From: Olsenella uli
GTDB lineage: Bacteria > Actinomycetota > Coriobacteriia > Coriobacteriales > Atopobiaceae
Direction: 5' to 3'
Length of the DNA stretch: 46,181 nucleotides
NCBI RefSeq assembly: GCF_901212655.1
Contig: NZ_CAAKON010000008.1
Span: 1 to 46,181, forward strand
Position 1 is the stretch's first letter; every line of letters begins with the position of its first letter. The translations under genes were made by a program, and so were the position numbers. The notes beneath the pieces are model-generated. The model was given only the letters and a program-made list of their open reading frames with translations, ran no database searches and had not been told where the DNA came from. Below, piece by piece: positions 7,420 through 17,300 of the stretch.

Positions 7420-8880
7420 CTACATATGCCCTTTCATCCTAATCTCTTGCAGTGTATCCCACAGGTACGAAAACGCCTCCACCTTGAGAAGCACTGAAAG
7501 ACCGAGATACACGGCGGCCATGACAACCGCTTGCAGGGCGATGGCTGCCAAAGGAGGAAGTGCCAACACCTGGACGGGCCACGCCGCAGCCGCCGAAACT
7601 GCAGACAGCAGGAAGGCCGGTGCGATGTCGCGCACCTGGGCGCCATAGGAGTACCCAATGACCCGCTTGTTGGGAAACGCGTTGATGAACGTGCAAATGA
7701 GGCCCGTAAGCATGTAGCCGGCCACGATGGCGTGAAGATTGCGCGTCAGCAGCGCGGCAAGGCCCAATATGACGAGGCCGACGATGTTCTTTATGACCTC
7801 TAGCTTAAGGAACAGGTCGCTTCTACCCACGCCGTTGAGCGTCTGCAGGTTCGTCGTATGAATGGGCAGGAGCGCATAGATGAAGCAGTACGCCCTCAGG
7901 AAGTCCACGCAAGGAAGCCACTTCTCGCCAAGCACCAGGACGACAATAGGGTCCGCCGCAACCGCAAAGAGCGTCATGGCTGGCACCACGAGATAGGTGC
8001 TCGTCTTGAGACCGCGCCGGGCAAGGCTCCGAACCCTCTCGGCATCTTCCTGCACGCGAGATACGGCAGACAGCATCACGGGCTGGATGGCCCCATCGAG
8101 CACGACGCCAAGCGCCTGAGGATACTTCTTTCCCTGGGAGACAAAACCGAGGTCTGCCTTGGTAAAGACCTTACCAATAATGAGGTCGCACAGGCTCTGG
8201 TAGCCCTGATCAAGCAAGCCGGAGGCCAGGAGCTTCCAACCAAACCCCAGGTGCTGCCGGGCAAGGCTCGCATCAAAGACCGCCGCGGGCTTCCACGAGA
8301 CCTGGGCCGCGAGCACAATGCACTTCGTCACCTGCTGCACCAGCTGCTGGATGACGAGCGCCCAGATGCCGGCACCCATAAGGGCGGAAACGACACCGAC
8401 GGCGCCAGAGACCACCATTGCGGCAAGCGTGGAGTTAAAGGTCTTATGAAACTCGAGGCCCCGGGCAACGATAGCCTCCTGCACGGCGTTGTAGGCATTC
8501 ACAACAAGAACGAGACACAGGGCACGAAGCGGCCAGACAACGGCAGGCATGCCATAGAACCCCGCCACGAACGGAGCCGCCGCAAACACGGCTGCGTACA
8601 AAACGAGAGACATGCCCACGCTCATCCAGAAGACCGTGGAGTAGTCGCGCTCGCCTGCCTCCGCCGCCTGAATGATGGAGGTGTTGAGGCCCGACTGAAC
8701 GATCACGTTGCCAATGTTCACGAAGACAAGCATGATCGCCAGCTCGCCAAACTCCTCCGGCGTGAGGAGGCGGGCGAGAACGATCTGAACGATGAGCGTG
8801 ATGGCGGCAGCGCCGCCCTGCTCAAACAGCTTCCAGAACAGCGAGCTGATCGCCGATGACTTGAGGGAGCGCCCCGCCAC
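7420..8880 (-). CDS. WzxC/TuaB-type polysaccharide flippase
   Basis: The 486-residue polytopic protein has about 14 hydrophobic segments, the normal size for the MATE-like polysaccharide-transport family. The N-terminus WKLFEQGGAAAITLIVQIVL and the following ARLLTPEEFGELA are typical of the WzxC/TuaB branch. These proteins turn undecaprenyl-linked repeat units from the inner to the outer face of the membrane. The start is GTG 8880, which shares its first base with the stop codon of the upstream ATP-grasp gene, so translation is coupled. Having its own flippase makes this operon a nearly self-contained synthesis-and-export module. A second, unrelated-looking flippase lies at 32608-33879. Confidence 0.88.
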   Translation of the reverse strand: MAGRSLKSSAISSLFWKLFEQGGAAAITLIVQIVLARLLTPEEFGELAIMLVFVNIGNVIVQSGLNTSIIQAAEAGERDYSTVFWMSVGMSLVLYAAVFAAAPFVAGFYGMPAVVWPLRALCLVLVVNAYNAVQEAIVARGLEFHKTFNSTLAAMVVSGAVGVVSALMGAGIWALVIQQLVQQVTKCIVLAAQVSWKPAAVFDASLARQHLGFGWKLLASGLLDQGYQSLCDLIIGKVFTKADLGFVSQGKKYPQALGVVLDGAIQPVMLSAVSRVQEDAERVRSLARRGLKTSTYLVVPAMTLFAVAADPIVVLVLGEKWLPCVDFLRAYCFIYALLPIHTTNLQTLNGVGRSDLFLKLEVIKNIVGLVILGLAALLTRNLHAIVAGYMLTGLICTFINAFPNKRVIGYSYGAQVRDIAPAFLLSAVSAAAAWPVQVLALPPLAAIALQAVVMAAVYLGLSVLLKVEAFSYLWDTLQEIRMKGHM

Positions 8881-9854
8881 TACTCGCCCACCGCCATGAC
8901 GTACTCCTCGTACTTGCGGGCAATGTATTGAGGCTCATACGCACCAAGCTCATCAATCGGCTCGTCCTTGAAGGCACGGAGGTGGTTGCCCACGCAGTCG
9001 TACGCGGCAATGCAGGTGAACTCAAGGCCGCCAGAGAAGCGCGGGTTGCACTCCAGGAAGTGATAGCCGCCCTCAGCGTCCCGAATGAACTCGAAGTTCA
9101 CGCAGCCCACGATGCCAAGCTCCTCGGCCAGTTTGCCGCACATACCAGAAAGCTCAGGGTCACGAAAGACGCGGACAGACGTGCCCGCGCCGTTGAGCGT
9201 GCGGAGGAGCTCCTCGCGAGGAACGGCAACCACACGCGGGCCCTTCGGCGACCGCACAACGTCCACGGTAATCACGTTGCCCTCGACGAGGGGCTGCACG
9301 AGATAGCCTTCCTCCCCCTCAATCTCATCAAGCGCCGCGCGCCACTCCGCCTCCGTGCGGACACGATGAAGCCCCGAGCTGCTCCTGCCATCCAGGGGTT
9401 TGATCACAACGGGATGGCCGGGATACTCACTCCCAACCTCCCCGAGCGGGGCCGTGGGAATGCCGCGCACCCCAGAGTTTGACCCCTCAAGGAACCCAGT
9501 AGTGCGGGACTTGTCCCTGCAGATGTCAATCGTCTCCTTAGGCGAGACGCACACAACGGCATCCCCCGCCGGGCATGCTCCGCGGCGGGTATTAAAGAAA
9601 TCGACCTCCACATCTGTAGATGGCATGATCCACCTCACGCCCTCGCGAGCACACACGTCATCGATAAACGCTGCGTAAGCCTCCTCATCGGTTGCGTAGG
9701 GGGCCCGATAGAACACATCGACGCTCTTGGAGTCCACAATCCACTCAGCCGGATAAATGTCACACCCAATCACACGGCATCCAAGCTCGTGAAGGCGCTT
9801 GATGGCGATGTCTGCGGAAAAGGATCCTATAGCCGTAATAAGAACGGTGTCCAC
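8880..9854 (-). CDS. ATP-grasp ligase (CarB-like), first gene of the amino-sugar operon
   Basis: I place the start at GTG 9854, so that the protein (324 residues) begins MDTVLITAIGSFSAD, as relatives do; GAGGG lies 11 bases upstream. An in-frame ATG at 9914 would add 20 residues. ATP-grasp features are RDKSRTTG (113-120), VVIKPLDGRSSSGLH (149-163) with the lysine and glycine loop, NFEF (253-256) and ECNPRFSGG (268-276), the metal-binding strand. Such single-subunit CarB-like enzymes occur in polysaccharide loci, usually with unknown substrate. Its stop overlaps the flippase start by one base. It differs clearly in sequence from the ATP-grasp enzyme at the other end of the operon, so two distinct ligation steps are implied. 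Confidence 0.83.
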   Translation of the reverse strand: MDTVLITAIGSFSADIAIKRLHELGCRVIGCDIYPAEWIVDSKSVDVFYRAPYATDEEAYAAFIDDVCAREGVRWIMPSTDVEVDFFNTRRGACPAGDAVVCVSPKETIDICRDKSRTTGFLEGSNSGVRGIPTAPLGEVGSEYPGHPVVIKPLDGRSSSGLHRVRTEAEWRAALDEIEGEEGYLVQPLVEGNVITVDVVRSPKGPRVVAVPREELLRTLNGAGTSVRVFRDPELSGMCGKLAEELGIVGCVNFEFIRDAEGGYHFLECNPRFSGGLEFTCIAAYDCVGNHLRAFKDEPIDELGAYEPQYIARKYEEYVMAVGE

Positions 9855-10006
9855 GTTGTTCCAATCCCTCGCAAGGCAACCTCGGAGCGCCCTATATTGG
9901 GAGATTGGCGCCATGCACCGATTCGAGAGCGCACCCTGAAGGCGGTCATTTTGACCATAGTATGATAAGTCTCGTTTGTCATTTGCAGGGGTACGGAGGG
10001 AACCGC

Positions 10007-11149
10007 ATGGTCAAGAACACCATGGAGCACATGCTCGCCGATGGCTTTGCGCGACGCATGGCCCAAGAGTATCTGGATCAGCTCACCTACGAGCTGTCCA
10101 GCGATTTGTTCAACCCGGAATACCGAGCCTGGGCCCACAGCCTTGGCTTCTTTGCCGAAAGCGCCTATGCCTACGGGCTCACCGAGGAGAATGCCAGCAA
10201 GTACCTCTCCGACTACGACTTCTACAAGCTCTGGCCGCTCAACGACTGGCAGCGCATCTGGATCAATGACAAGCTCACCCTTGGCTACATGCTTGCCGGC
10301 ACGAAGCTGGAGCACTACCTGCCCGAGTATTACTACTACACCTCTGCAGACCGTCTCGTTCCGCTCTACTCGAGCGACCACAGAACCGGCCACGAGGCGC
10401 TGCTGGAATGCCTCAAGGCCAAGGGCATGTTTGCCTGCAAGCCCTGCAACGGCGCCCTTTCGGCAGGCTTCCACACACTCGCCCATGTGGATGGTTCATT
10501 CTCCATTGACCACGAGCCCACCGACGAGGCAGGGATCATCGAGTTTGTGGAGGGGCACCGAAACTACGTGTTCACCGAATTCCTGCACCCCAGCGCCGAG
10601 ATGGCCGCGATTGACCCGCTCATCCACACGATGAGGGTCATCGTGACCAACCCGGACGGCGTGTCCCCCAAGCCCATCGCCACATATCTGCGCTTTGCGG
10701 TCGCAGACTCGGCGTCCAAGACGGGAGCAAACTACCAGTCTCCCACCTCGGCCGACATCTGCTCCTACAACGTCTACATCAACCCGGAGACCGGCGAGTA
10801 CGGCAGGGGCAAGCTCGTGTACGCGAACAAGGTCGTCGACGCACCCTGTCACCCCGTCAGCGGCGTCAAGGCAGAGGGAACGGTCGCTTGCTGGCCCGAT
10901 GTCCTCGCAATGATGCGAGACATCTCGCTGCAGCTGGGGCCTGTCGAGTATCTGGGCTTTGACGTGGGCATCACGCCCGACGGCCCCCGCATCATGGAGA
11001 TCAACTCGCACTCGGGCTGCAAGTACATCCAGGTATTCGAGCCCATTTGGGAGAACCCCGTGGCGGCCCCATACTTCCGCGCCAAGCTTGATGCAATTGA
11101 CGCGCTAACGGAAGAACAAAGGACGCGTCGCAACCGGATCGTTCACTAA
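10007..11149 (+). CDS. Sugar-transfer-associated ATP-grasp protein
   Basis: The start is ATG 10007, with a clear GGAGGG six bases upstream (9995-10000). The frame is open further upstream, but that would overlap the divergent gene. The 380-residue protein has an N-terminal helical region rich in Tyr and Trp (to ~120). A C-terminal ATP-grasp domain follows with CKPCNGALSAGF (144-155), an RVIVTNPDG strand (210-218), LGFDVGIT (316-323) and IMEINSHSG (329-337). This layout matches the ATP-grasp family named for its association with sugar-transfer enzymes (PF14397-like). No reaction is firmly established for that family; amide or ester bond formation on a glycan is expected. It is divergent from the amino-sugar operon and has its own terminator, so it is probably monocistronic. 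Confidence 0.8.
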   Translation: MVKNTMEHMLADGFARRMAQEYLDQLTYELSSDLFNPEYRAWAHSLGFFAESAYAYGLTEENASKYLSDYDFYKLWPLNDWQRIWINDKLTLGYMLAGTKLEHYLPEYYYYTSADRLVPLYSSDHRTGHEALLECLKAKGMFACKPCNGALSAGFHTLAHVDGSFSIDHEPTDEAGIIEFVEGHRNYVFTEFLHPSAEMAAIDPLIHTMRVIVTNPDGVSPKPIATYLRFAVADSASKTGANYQSPTSADICSYNVYINPETGEYGRGKLVYANKVVDAPCHPVSGVKAEGTVACWPDVLAMMRDISLQLGPVEYLGFDVGITPDGPRIMEINSHSGCKYIQVFEPIWENPVAAPYFRAKLDAIDALTEEQRTRRNRIVH

Positions 11150-11167
11150 GGTTCGCAAGCCAGGAAC

Positions 11168-11214
11168 AAAAACAGGGGGCCGGCTGCCAGCGAATGGCAA
11201 CCGGCCCCCTGTTT
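11168..11214. terminator. Bidirectional intrinsic terminator
   Basis: The stem has 19-bp arms (11171-11189 and 11195-11213) with one mismatch and a 5-base loop, flanked by A-runs on the left and GTTT on the right. It ends at the base before the wecE stop codon (11215), so it serves both convergent genes. Confidence 0.9.
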
Positions 11215-12351
11215 CTACGCAAAGAACCCGCGCACCGCCTCAACCACCGTCTCGCGGTCCTCGGGCGTGAGCCCGTAGTACATGGGCAGACGCACGAGCC
11301 GGTCGCTCTCGCGCGTGGTGTAGACGTCCTCGCCATTGAAGCGGCCGAACATCTCCCCCGCCGGCGAGCTGTGCAGCGGGATGTAGTGGAACACCGCCTG
11401 CACGCCACGCTCCTTGAGGTGCGCGATCAGCGCCGTGCGCTCCGCAAGGTCAGCCGTCTTGAGGTAGAACATGTGCGCGTTGTGCGTGCAGCCCTCCGGA
11501 ATGGTGGGCAGCTCGATCTTTCCCGCGTCCGCCAAGGGCTTCAGGGCCTCGTAGTAGAAGTCCCAGCTGGCCAGACGGTCCTCATTAATCTTGTCGGCGC
11601 ACTCGAGCTGCGCCCAGAGGTAGGCCGCATTGAGGTCGCTCTGCAGGTACGAGCTGCCGCAGTCCACCCACGTGTACTTGTCCACCTGGCCGAGCTTGAA
11701 CTGGCGGCGGTTCGTGCCCTTCTCGCGGATAATCTCCGCGCGGTCGATATAGGCCGGGTCGTTGATGACGATGGCGCCGCCCTCACCCATCGAGTAGTTC
11801 TTGGTCTCGTGGAACGAGTAGCAGCCAAAGGTGCCGATGGTGCCCAGCGCGCGACCCTTGTAGGTGCTCATGACGGCCTGCGCGGCATCCTCCACCACGA
11901 TGAGGTTGTGCTTGCGCGCAATGGCGATGATCGTGTCCATCTCACACGCCACACCGGCGTAGTGTACGGGAACGATGACACGCGTACGGTCCGTAATGGC
12001 TGCCTCGATCTTGGTCTCGTCCATGTTCATCGTGTCTGGGCGAATGTCGATGAAGACGAGCGTGGCGCCTACGGACTGGAAGGCCGTTGCCGTGGAGGAG
12101 AAGGTAAAGCTGGGCAGGATGACCTCGTCGCCCGGCTTGAGGTCGCAGAGCACGGCCGCCATCTCGAGGGCATCGGTGCCGCTCGTGGTGAGCAGCACCT
12201 TCTCGGCGTTGAAGCGCTCCTCCATCCAGGCGTGGCACTTGCGCGAGAAGGGGCCGTCTCCGCAGATCTTGCGGTTGACCTCGGCCGCCTCGCGCACGTA
12301 GTCCATCTCGGTGCCCACGTAGGGAGCCACATTAAAATCAATTCTTGCCAT
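11215..12351 (-). CDS. wecE: dTDP-4-amino-4,6-dideoxygalactose transaminase (WecE/RffA)
   Basis: This PLP enzyme aminates dTDP-4-keto-6-deoxyglucose, with glutamate as donor, to dTDP-4-amino-4,6-dideoxy-D-galactose (dTDP-Fuc4N). Long stretches match the enterobacterial WecE pattern as I know it: GDGPFSRKC, LLTTSGTDALEMAA, RPDTMNMDETKIEAAITDRT, VIVPVHYAGVACEMDTI, VVEDAAQAVMSTYKGRALGT, YSFHETKNY with the Schiff-base Lys184, REKGTNR, QVDKYTW and HYIPLHSSPAGE. Asp155 is the PLP-ring aspartate. At 378 residues it is full length. I prefer ATG 12351 (GGAG six bases upstream, and the natural MARIDFN start); ATG 12363 is in frame too. It is 43 bp downstream of a polytopic membrane protein gene and probably co-transcribed with it. 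Its substrate requires rfbA and rfbB products, which are not in the window. Confidence 0.93.
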   Translation of the reverse strand: MARIDFNVAPYVGTEMDYVREAAEVNRKICGDGPFSRKCHAWMEERFNAEKVLLTTSGTDALEMAAVLCDLKPGDEVILPSFTFSSTATAFQSVGATLVFIDIRPDTMNMDETKIEAAITDRTRVIVPVHYAGVACEMDTIIAIARKHNLIVVEDAAQAVMSTYKGRALGTIGTFGCYSFHETKNYSMGEGGAIVINDPAYIDRAEIIREKGTNRRQFKLGQVDKYTWVDCGSSYLQSDLNAAYLWAQLECADKINEDRLASWDFYYEALKPLADAGKIELPTIPEGCTHNAHMFYLKTADLAERTALIAHLKERGVQAVFHYIPLHSSPAGEMFGRFNGEDVYTTRESDRLVRLPMYYGLTPEDRETVVEAVRGFFA

Positions 12352-12394
12352 CAACCGCTCCATTCAGCGTCAATCAAATCTGCACCGCGCCCTG

Positions 12395-14185
12395 TTATCC
12401 AGCAATCATAAACTTCCACATGTTTATGCTGCCATCTTCCGAAGGGAACTTCATGATGCGCGCGCAGGTTACGTTTGAATCGTAATGCTCCTGCAAGAAC
12501 GTTAGCACCCTTTGCGAGGTGCCCTCGTCCGATATGAGAAACGTATTGTCATTGGAAATAAGTGCTTGGTAGGGATTTGAGGCTCCAACCAACTCGCACT
12601 GGGCCTTCCTAAACGGCGAGCCAGAGCCCCAGCCGCCAAGCGGCATGACCCTAGGCGCCAGCTCCTTGGTGGGGAAATACCGGAAGCCATACTCAAGCTC
12701 GTACCTCGTGTGGACCGTCGTCTCCATCACGAACGTTGCCTGGGGAAACGCCTCAAAGTACTGTGACAGGGAACCATCAGAGACATACGTGTCTTGGTGA
12801 AGGGTCGCCTTAAATGCGGCAGCATCCATGTAGGGAGCAATGCGCCTTGCCTGGAGCGCCGAGGTGGCAACCAGCACAAGCGAGGCACAGCAGGCCAGCC
12901 CAACGCCCCATGCCCGGCGGGCACGGGAGACATGCGACGCCTTCATGTGCGCGGCCGCCCCGTCGCCGTCGACTTCCAGAGCGCCCGAGCCCCCCTCGGC
13001 AAGGGCGCCCTCCGCGCTTAGCGCCACGCACATAGCAAGCGCGCAGGCCCAAGCCGGGTCCTCAACACGCGGCAGCAACCTGCCAAGCGCAAGGAAGTAT
13101 GTGCACTCGGCACCCGCGATGGCAAGCTCGAGAGCGGCAATGCCATACGTGCCTCTGCGCTTGTATCGAGCGGCAACCAAGGCGAAAACGATGAGCGCAA
13201 AGAACTTCCACTTGCCTAGGGAACCCCTCGTATACTGCCAGGCAGCGCGAAGGATGTCCTTTGGCCCCTGAATAGGCGGCTCTTGCAGCGTTGTTACGGA
13301 CTCAACCACGGACTTGTTCAACACGTCAACATCGGCGTTGCCCCACTGGAGCAGCATGTAATAGTCGTTCTCCGAGATGCCCATGGAAGAAAGCTCCGAG
13401 GCAACCTCGTCATATGGAGGCATGGGGAAATCGGAGAGGACAGAGCGAACCGAGTCATAGGAGCGCCACTGCTGCCAGCCGTCGCGCTGCCAAACCAGCC
13501 TGTCATATCCGGTGAGACCAAGACAGCAGACAACGGAGAGCACCGCGGGGAGAATAATCGCGAGGAGTCTCTTGCTGCGGAGTGTAACGCCCTCCTCCCG
13601 CACAACTCCCCAAAGCCTCCAGCAGTACGCGGCGGCAATAAACGGCGTGAGCATGAGCAGCATCTTCGAGCGCCACATGAGGCCGAGGCAGCACAGCACG
13701 ATGGCAACAGCGCGAGCAAACCAGCCGACACCCTTGCGTCCAACCTGGGCAACCAACATCAAGCCGCCGATAGCTGCGCAAAAGCCCGCCACATACGTAA
13801 AGTTGCTCTCCGCAATGCAATACGGAAGGATGTAGAGCATCAAAAAAGAAAGGAATACGGCAGCAGAGGTCTTTCGGACATAAGAAACCGCGGAGTAGAG
13901 CGCTGCCGAGAGCGCCAACCACACCGAGGCATACTCGGCCACAAAGAACCAGCTGAATCTAGGGATTGCCATGTTAAGACCGTGGATAAGCTGGCTGAGC
14001 AGAGCGTTGATGTACAGGGACAAGCCCGTGCCAGGCAGACGGTTGCTGAGGTAGAAGGCAATGGACCAGTCATCATCCGTGTTGCCAATGTGGACGCACA
14101 GCATCAGAAAGCCACACACTGCCGCGGCAATCAAGCAGCTTCCCAGTGCCCGTACCCACTTTGGAATCTCAGCAGATCTATGCAT
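12395..14185 (-). CDS. Polytopic membrane protein, possible GT-C type glycosyltransferase
   Basis: The 596-residue protein has about ten hydrophobic helices, a short soluble C-terminal part (~130 residues) and a conspicuous NTDDDWSIAF motif in the first extracytoplasmic loop (about 34-43). Acidic residues in that loop are a hallmark of GT-C enzymes, which use lipid-linked sugars outside the membrane. The loop around residues 225-260 (WQQWRSYDSVRSVLSDF) looks like other bacterial sugar-transfer membrane proteins of unknown function. I do not recognise a named family. It lies directly upstream of wecE, so transfer of, or modification by, a Fuc4N-type residue is conceivable. An Ala/Gly/Glu-rich segment (about 385-415) looks like a cytoplasmic linker. 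Confidence 0.7.
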   Translation of the reverse strand: MHRSAEIPKWVRALGSCLIAAAVCGFLMLCVHIGNTDDDWSIAFYLSNRLPGTGLSLYINALLSQLIHGLNMAIPRFSWFFVAEYASVWLALSAALYSAVSYVRKTSAAVFLSFLMLYILPYCIAESNFTYVAGFCAAIGGLMLVAQVGRKGVGWFARAVAIVLCCLGLMWRSKMLLMLTPFIAAAYCWRLWGVVREEGVTLRSKRLLAIILPAVLSVVCCLGLTGYDRLVWQRDGWQQWRSYDSVRSVLSDFPMPPYDEVASELSSMGISENDYYMLLQWGNADVDVLNKSVVESVTTLQEPPIQGPKDILRAAWQYTRGSLGKWKFFALIVFALVAARYKRRGTYGIAALELAIAGAECTYFLALGRLLPRVEDPAWACALAMCVALSAEGALAEGGSGALEVDGDGAAAHMKASHVSRARRAWGVGLACCASLVLVATSALQARRIAPYMDAAAFKATLHQDTYVSDGSLSQYFEAFPQATFVMETTVHTRYELEYGFRYFPTKELAPRVMPLGGWGSGSPFRKAQCELVGASNPYQALISNDNTFLISDEGTSQRVLTFLQEHYDSNVTCARIMKFPSEDGSINMWKFMIAG

Positions 14186-14299
14186 TCCGTCACCCCACGC
14201 TCAAAAGTCATAGCTCATCACTTTGCTGAAGAAAATCCTAACTCAGCAAAGGGCCAGGAGGCCATCAGGCAGACGTCGTTGGGAAACAATCGGCCAAAC

Positions 14300-14332
14300 A
14301 AAAAGACCCCTCGCCACTTTGACAAGGGGTCA
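14300..14332 (-). terminator. Intrinsic terminator of the CotH protein gene
   Basis: Read on the minus strand, GACCCCT (14331-14325) pairs with AGGGGTC (14311-14305) and is followed directly by a run of five T (14304-14300). It lies 18 bp past the stop codon at 14350. Confidence 0.75.
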
Positions 14333-14349
14333 AATAAACTCAGGCGCAA

Positions 14350-17300
14350 TTAAGCAAAAAAACTCTTTGCCCACGCAACGCGCTGACTTATCCAGTTCTT
14401 CAGCTGCTGAACGTTTTGTTCAAACGTGGGGAGAGGATTTGTCGAGTTCGCAAATGAAGTAAGACCCCAGATCTTTTGATTCATTCGCTGAGAATCCCGA
14501 ATATGGGAGGCAATCTCATCAATGGACTGAATACCCGCCACCTGGCTCTTACTGGCGAGGACTCCCTTCTCAACTTTTGGCAGAAGCTCATTAATGATAG
14601 AGCTATTAATCAGCCGGCCGATTTCTGAGCTTCCCGTATACCAGATGGGGCGGCCTGAATCGAACATCATCGAATTCGGGTCAGGAGTACTCGTGCCATC
14701 GTTTCTAATGCCAAAAGCGGCGTCAAAATCCCACGCGGGCCCGCAATAGAACTTGTGAGACAAGCTCTTGTCCGAGTTTGAAGGCAAATAGAAAAACGAC
14801 GAACTAACACAGTAATCGCTGTTTTTCGTAAATTCGTTGATGGCAAACATTCTGGCAAACGATGACCCGCTCACATAGTCGGCAATCGACTTGCCTGTAT
14901 ACGAATTCAGGTTCGCATCGTTACAGGCGTCAACCGTCTCTTGCATAAGTTCGCTAACGTACTTCATTTGGTTGTAAGACAAGCTCTCGGGGTCCTTTAC
15001 AACAAACGCGCCCTTCGAAGTCGTAAACCAGCACCGTTCCGCCCTGTAATATGCGATATCAAGCTCAAGCAAATAGCCGCCCGTACTATCTGCCGGACCC
15101 TTCAAACCCTTTACATACTGGAAAGTCTGCCCATACTTGTTGACGCCTTGTGCAACGGGTAGAGAGTCTATATCTACATCAGGATTCGCCTCTTCGATGG
15201 CATCCTCAAGCTTATAGATATCAACGCGGCCGCTGTTTATTTCCACCTTCTCACTCAGCAGATAGCTTCCACGATACTCCCCATCATAGTAAAGGTCGAT
15301 AGGAGCGCACTCTGGCGTAGTCGTAATGCCCAGAGACTTAGCAAGCTGATACGCAATCGTATTGTGCATAAGGGTGGCATCATTTGCATTCGCAAGCAGC
15401 AGCCATGTCTTGGCCTTGTTGGCCTTATTCCCCGTCTCGAGTAAGTCAGTTTTTTTATCAAGCTTAATCTGATAGGGCTTCTTAGCGCTCGCAGACCACG
15501 TCGTGTTTCCGCGACCCTTTATCTGAGTCAAGTCACCGTTATAGACAACCGTCCCGTCAGGATCGACTAGCAGCATGACACCAGTAGCCTTCGCCGAATG
15601 ATCGGGGCTGCCGTCAACATACAGGCGACCCTTATTGACGGGGTCTTCGCTCACGAGATACATCGCTCTGGCATTGGCAGACATCATAACGGCCAGCGTA
15701 CGCACCTTAGCCATATCCGATGTCTTGAACAAGAGGGCGCGGACTCCGTCATGGGCGCTAACCGCAGTGATGTCAGCGGTATCGCCACTTGCATACGACG
15801 CAAACGTCTTCCCACCATCAAGCGAAATGAAAACACCCGTCGAACCGTCAAACGTCTCAAACTTTAGAGACACACCGCTCAGGCTGGCATGCGCAGGCAG
15901 GAAGAGATAAGGAGTATCGCCAACAAATGTGGCGGTAACAGTCCCGGTCCCCTTCTTGCTGCCCGTCTTCACGTCGCTCGCAAAGGAAAGAACGAGAGCG
16001 CCATCGTTGTCCGCATGGAAAGTCTTGCCGTCGACAACCTTGGTACCACGGAGCACATAGCCAACGGTCGGGAGACCAAGGTAGTTTTCCGCGCCTACCT
16101 GAAAGACACCGCTCTTGCAGGCATGCGTCTTCTCGTCAATGTAATAACGCTGGAGAAGCCCGCCGTCATACATGCCGGTAACGCACCAGCCGGCATTGGG
16201 AAGCTTGCCGTCGTTGTCGGCGACATACACCAGCCCGTCAGCTGCGGTGTACTTGCCGCGAACGACAAAGCCCTCCGGACGCGCATACGCATCATAGCCA
16301 GCAGCGGCTGCGTCTATCAGCTGGGATGTAACGACCTTATCCGAAGAAAGCCAATAACGCTGCAGCCCAAATCCAAAGGACGAGGTAACGATCCAGCCCG
16401 AACCCGAAATGGCGCCCTCGTTGTTGGAAAGTGACTTTCCAGTCGAATCGACGCCATTTCTCATCACATAGCCGACGCCTCCCAACCCATAGTATTGAGT
16501 TCCGTCCACCTCAAAGAAACTGCTCCTAGCAGCATGCGTCTCGCCGTCGATAAAATAGCGCTGAAGCGTTCCGCCGGTATACCTACCGGTCACAAGCCAT
16601 CCTGAGCCGTCTGCATCCCGGCCCTCGGCAAGCCTGCCATCGTTGTCGGCAAGAAAAACGCGGCCCTTGCCGTTGTCCCAAACAGCGCGGAGAATGGTGC
16701 CATCGGCCCGGGCCCACGCCCACCAGCCGGCGCCTTCGGCCTTGGCAACAAGACGGTTCTTGGCCATAAGGCTGTCATCGGCGAACCAATAACGCTGCAG
16801 TCCATTGCCAAATGCGTCGGTCACAACCCATGTAGCCTTTGCAAGCTTGCCATCATTGTCAGCAGCTAGCCACTGATTCCCGACACCAAGCCCATAGCCG
16901 CGAAGCACATAGCCTTCGCCGCCGATTCCGTAATAATTGCTTCCGTCCTGGGTGAAGTAGCTGCTTTTTGCCGCGCCCTGCTCCACGTAATACCTCTGAA
17001 GAGCACCGCTGTCATACTTTCCGGTTACAACCCATCCGCTTTTGGCTTCAAGCTTGCCATCGTTATCGGCAAGGTACACTCGTCCTGCGCCGTTATCGTA
17101 CTTGCCTCGCACAACATAGCCGTCGGAAGTCGTGAAATGGGCATAACCAGCATCAGAATAGCCAGCCTTCATGCCGTGCGAGTCGGAGTCCACGTAATAG
17201 CGCTGAAGGCCTTGTCCAACATTGGCAACATGCCACCCGGGATTCCAAAGCCGGCCGTCATTATCGGCGTAATATACCATCCCATCTTCGGCCTTATACA

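Noticed and set aside
11194..12411. 405-codon plus-strand open frame
   Set aside because: Antisense to wecE, which matches its family over the whole length; the antisense product is His/Arg/Val-rich with no motif.
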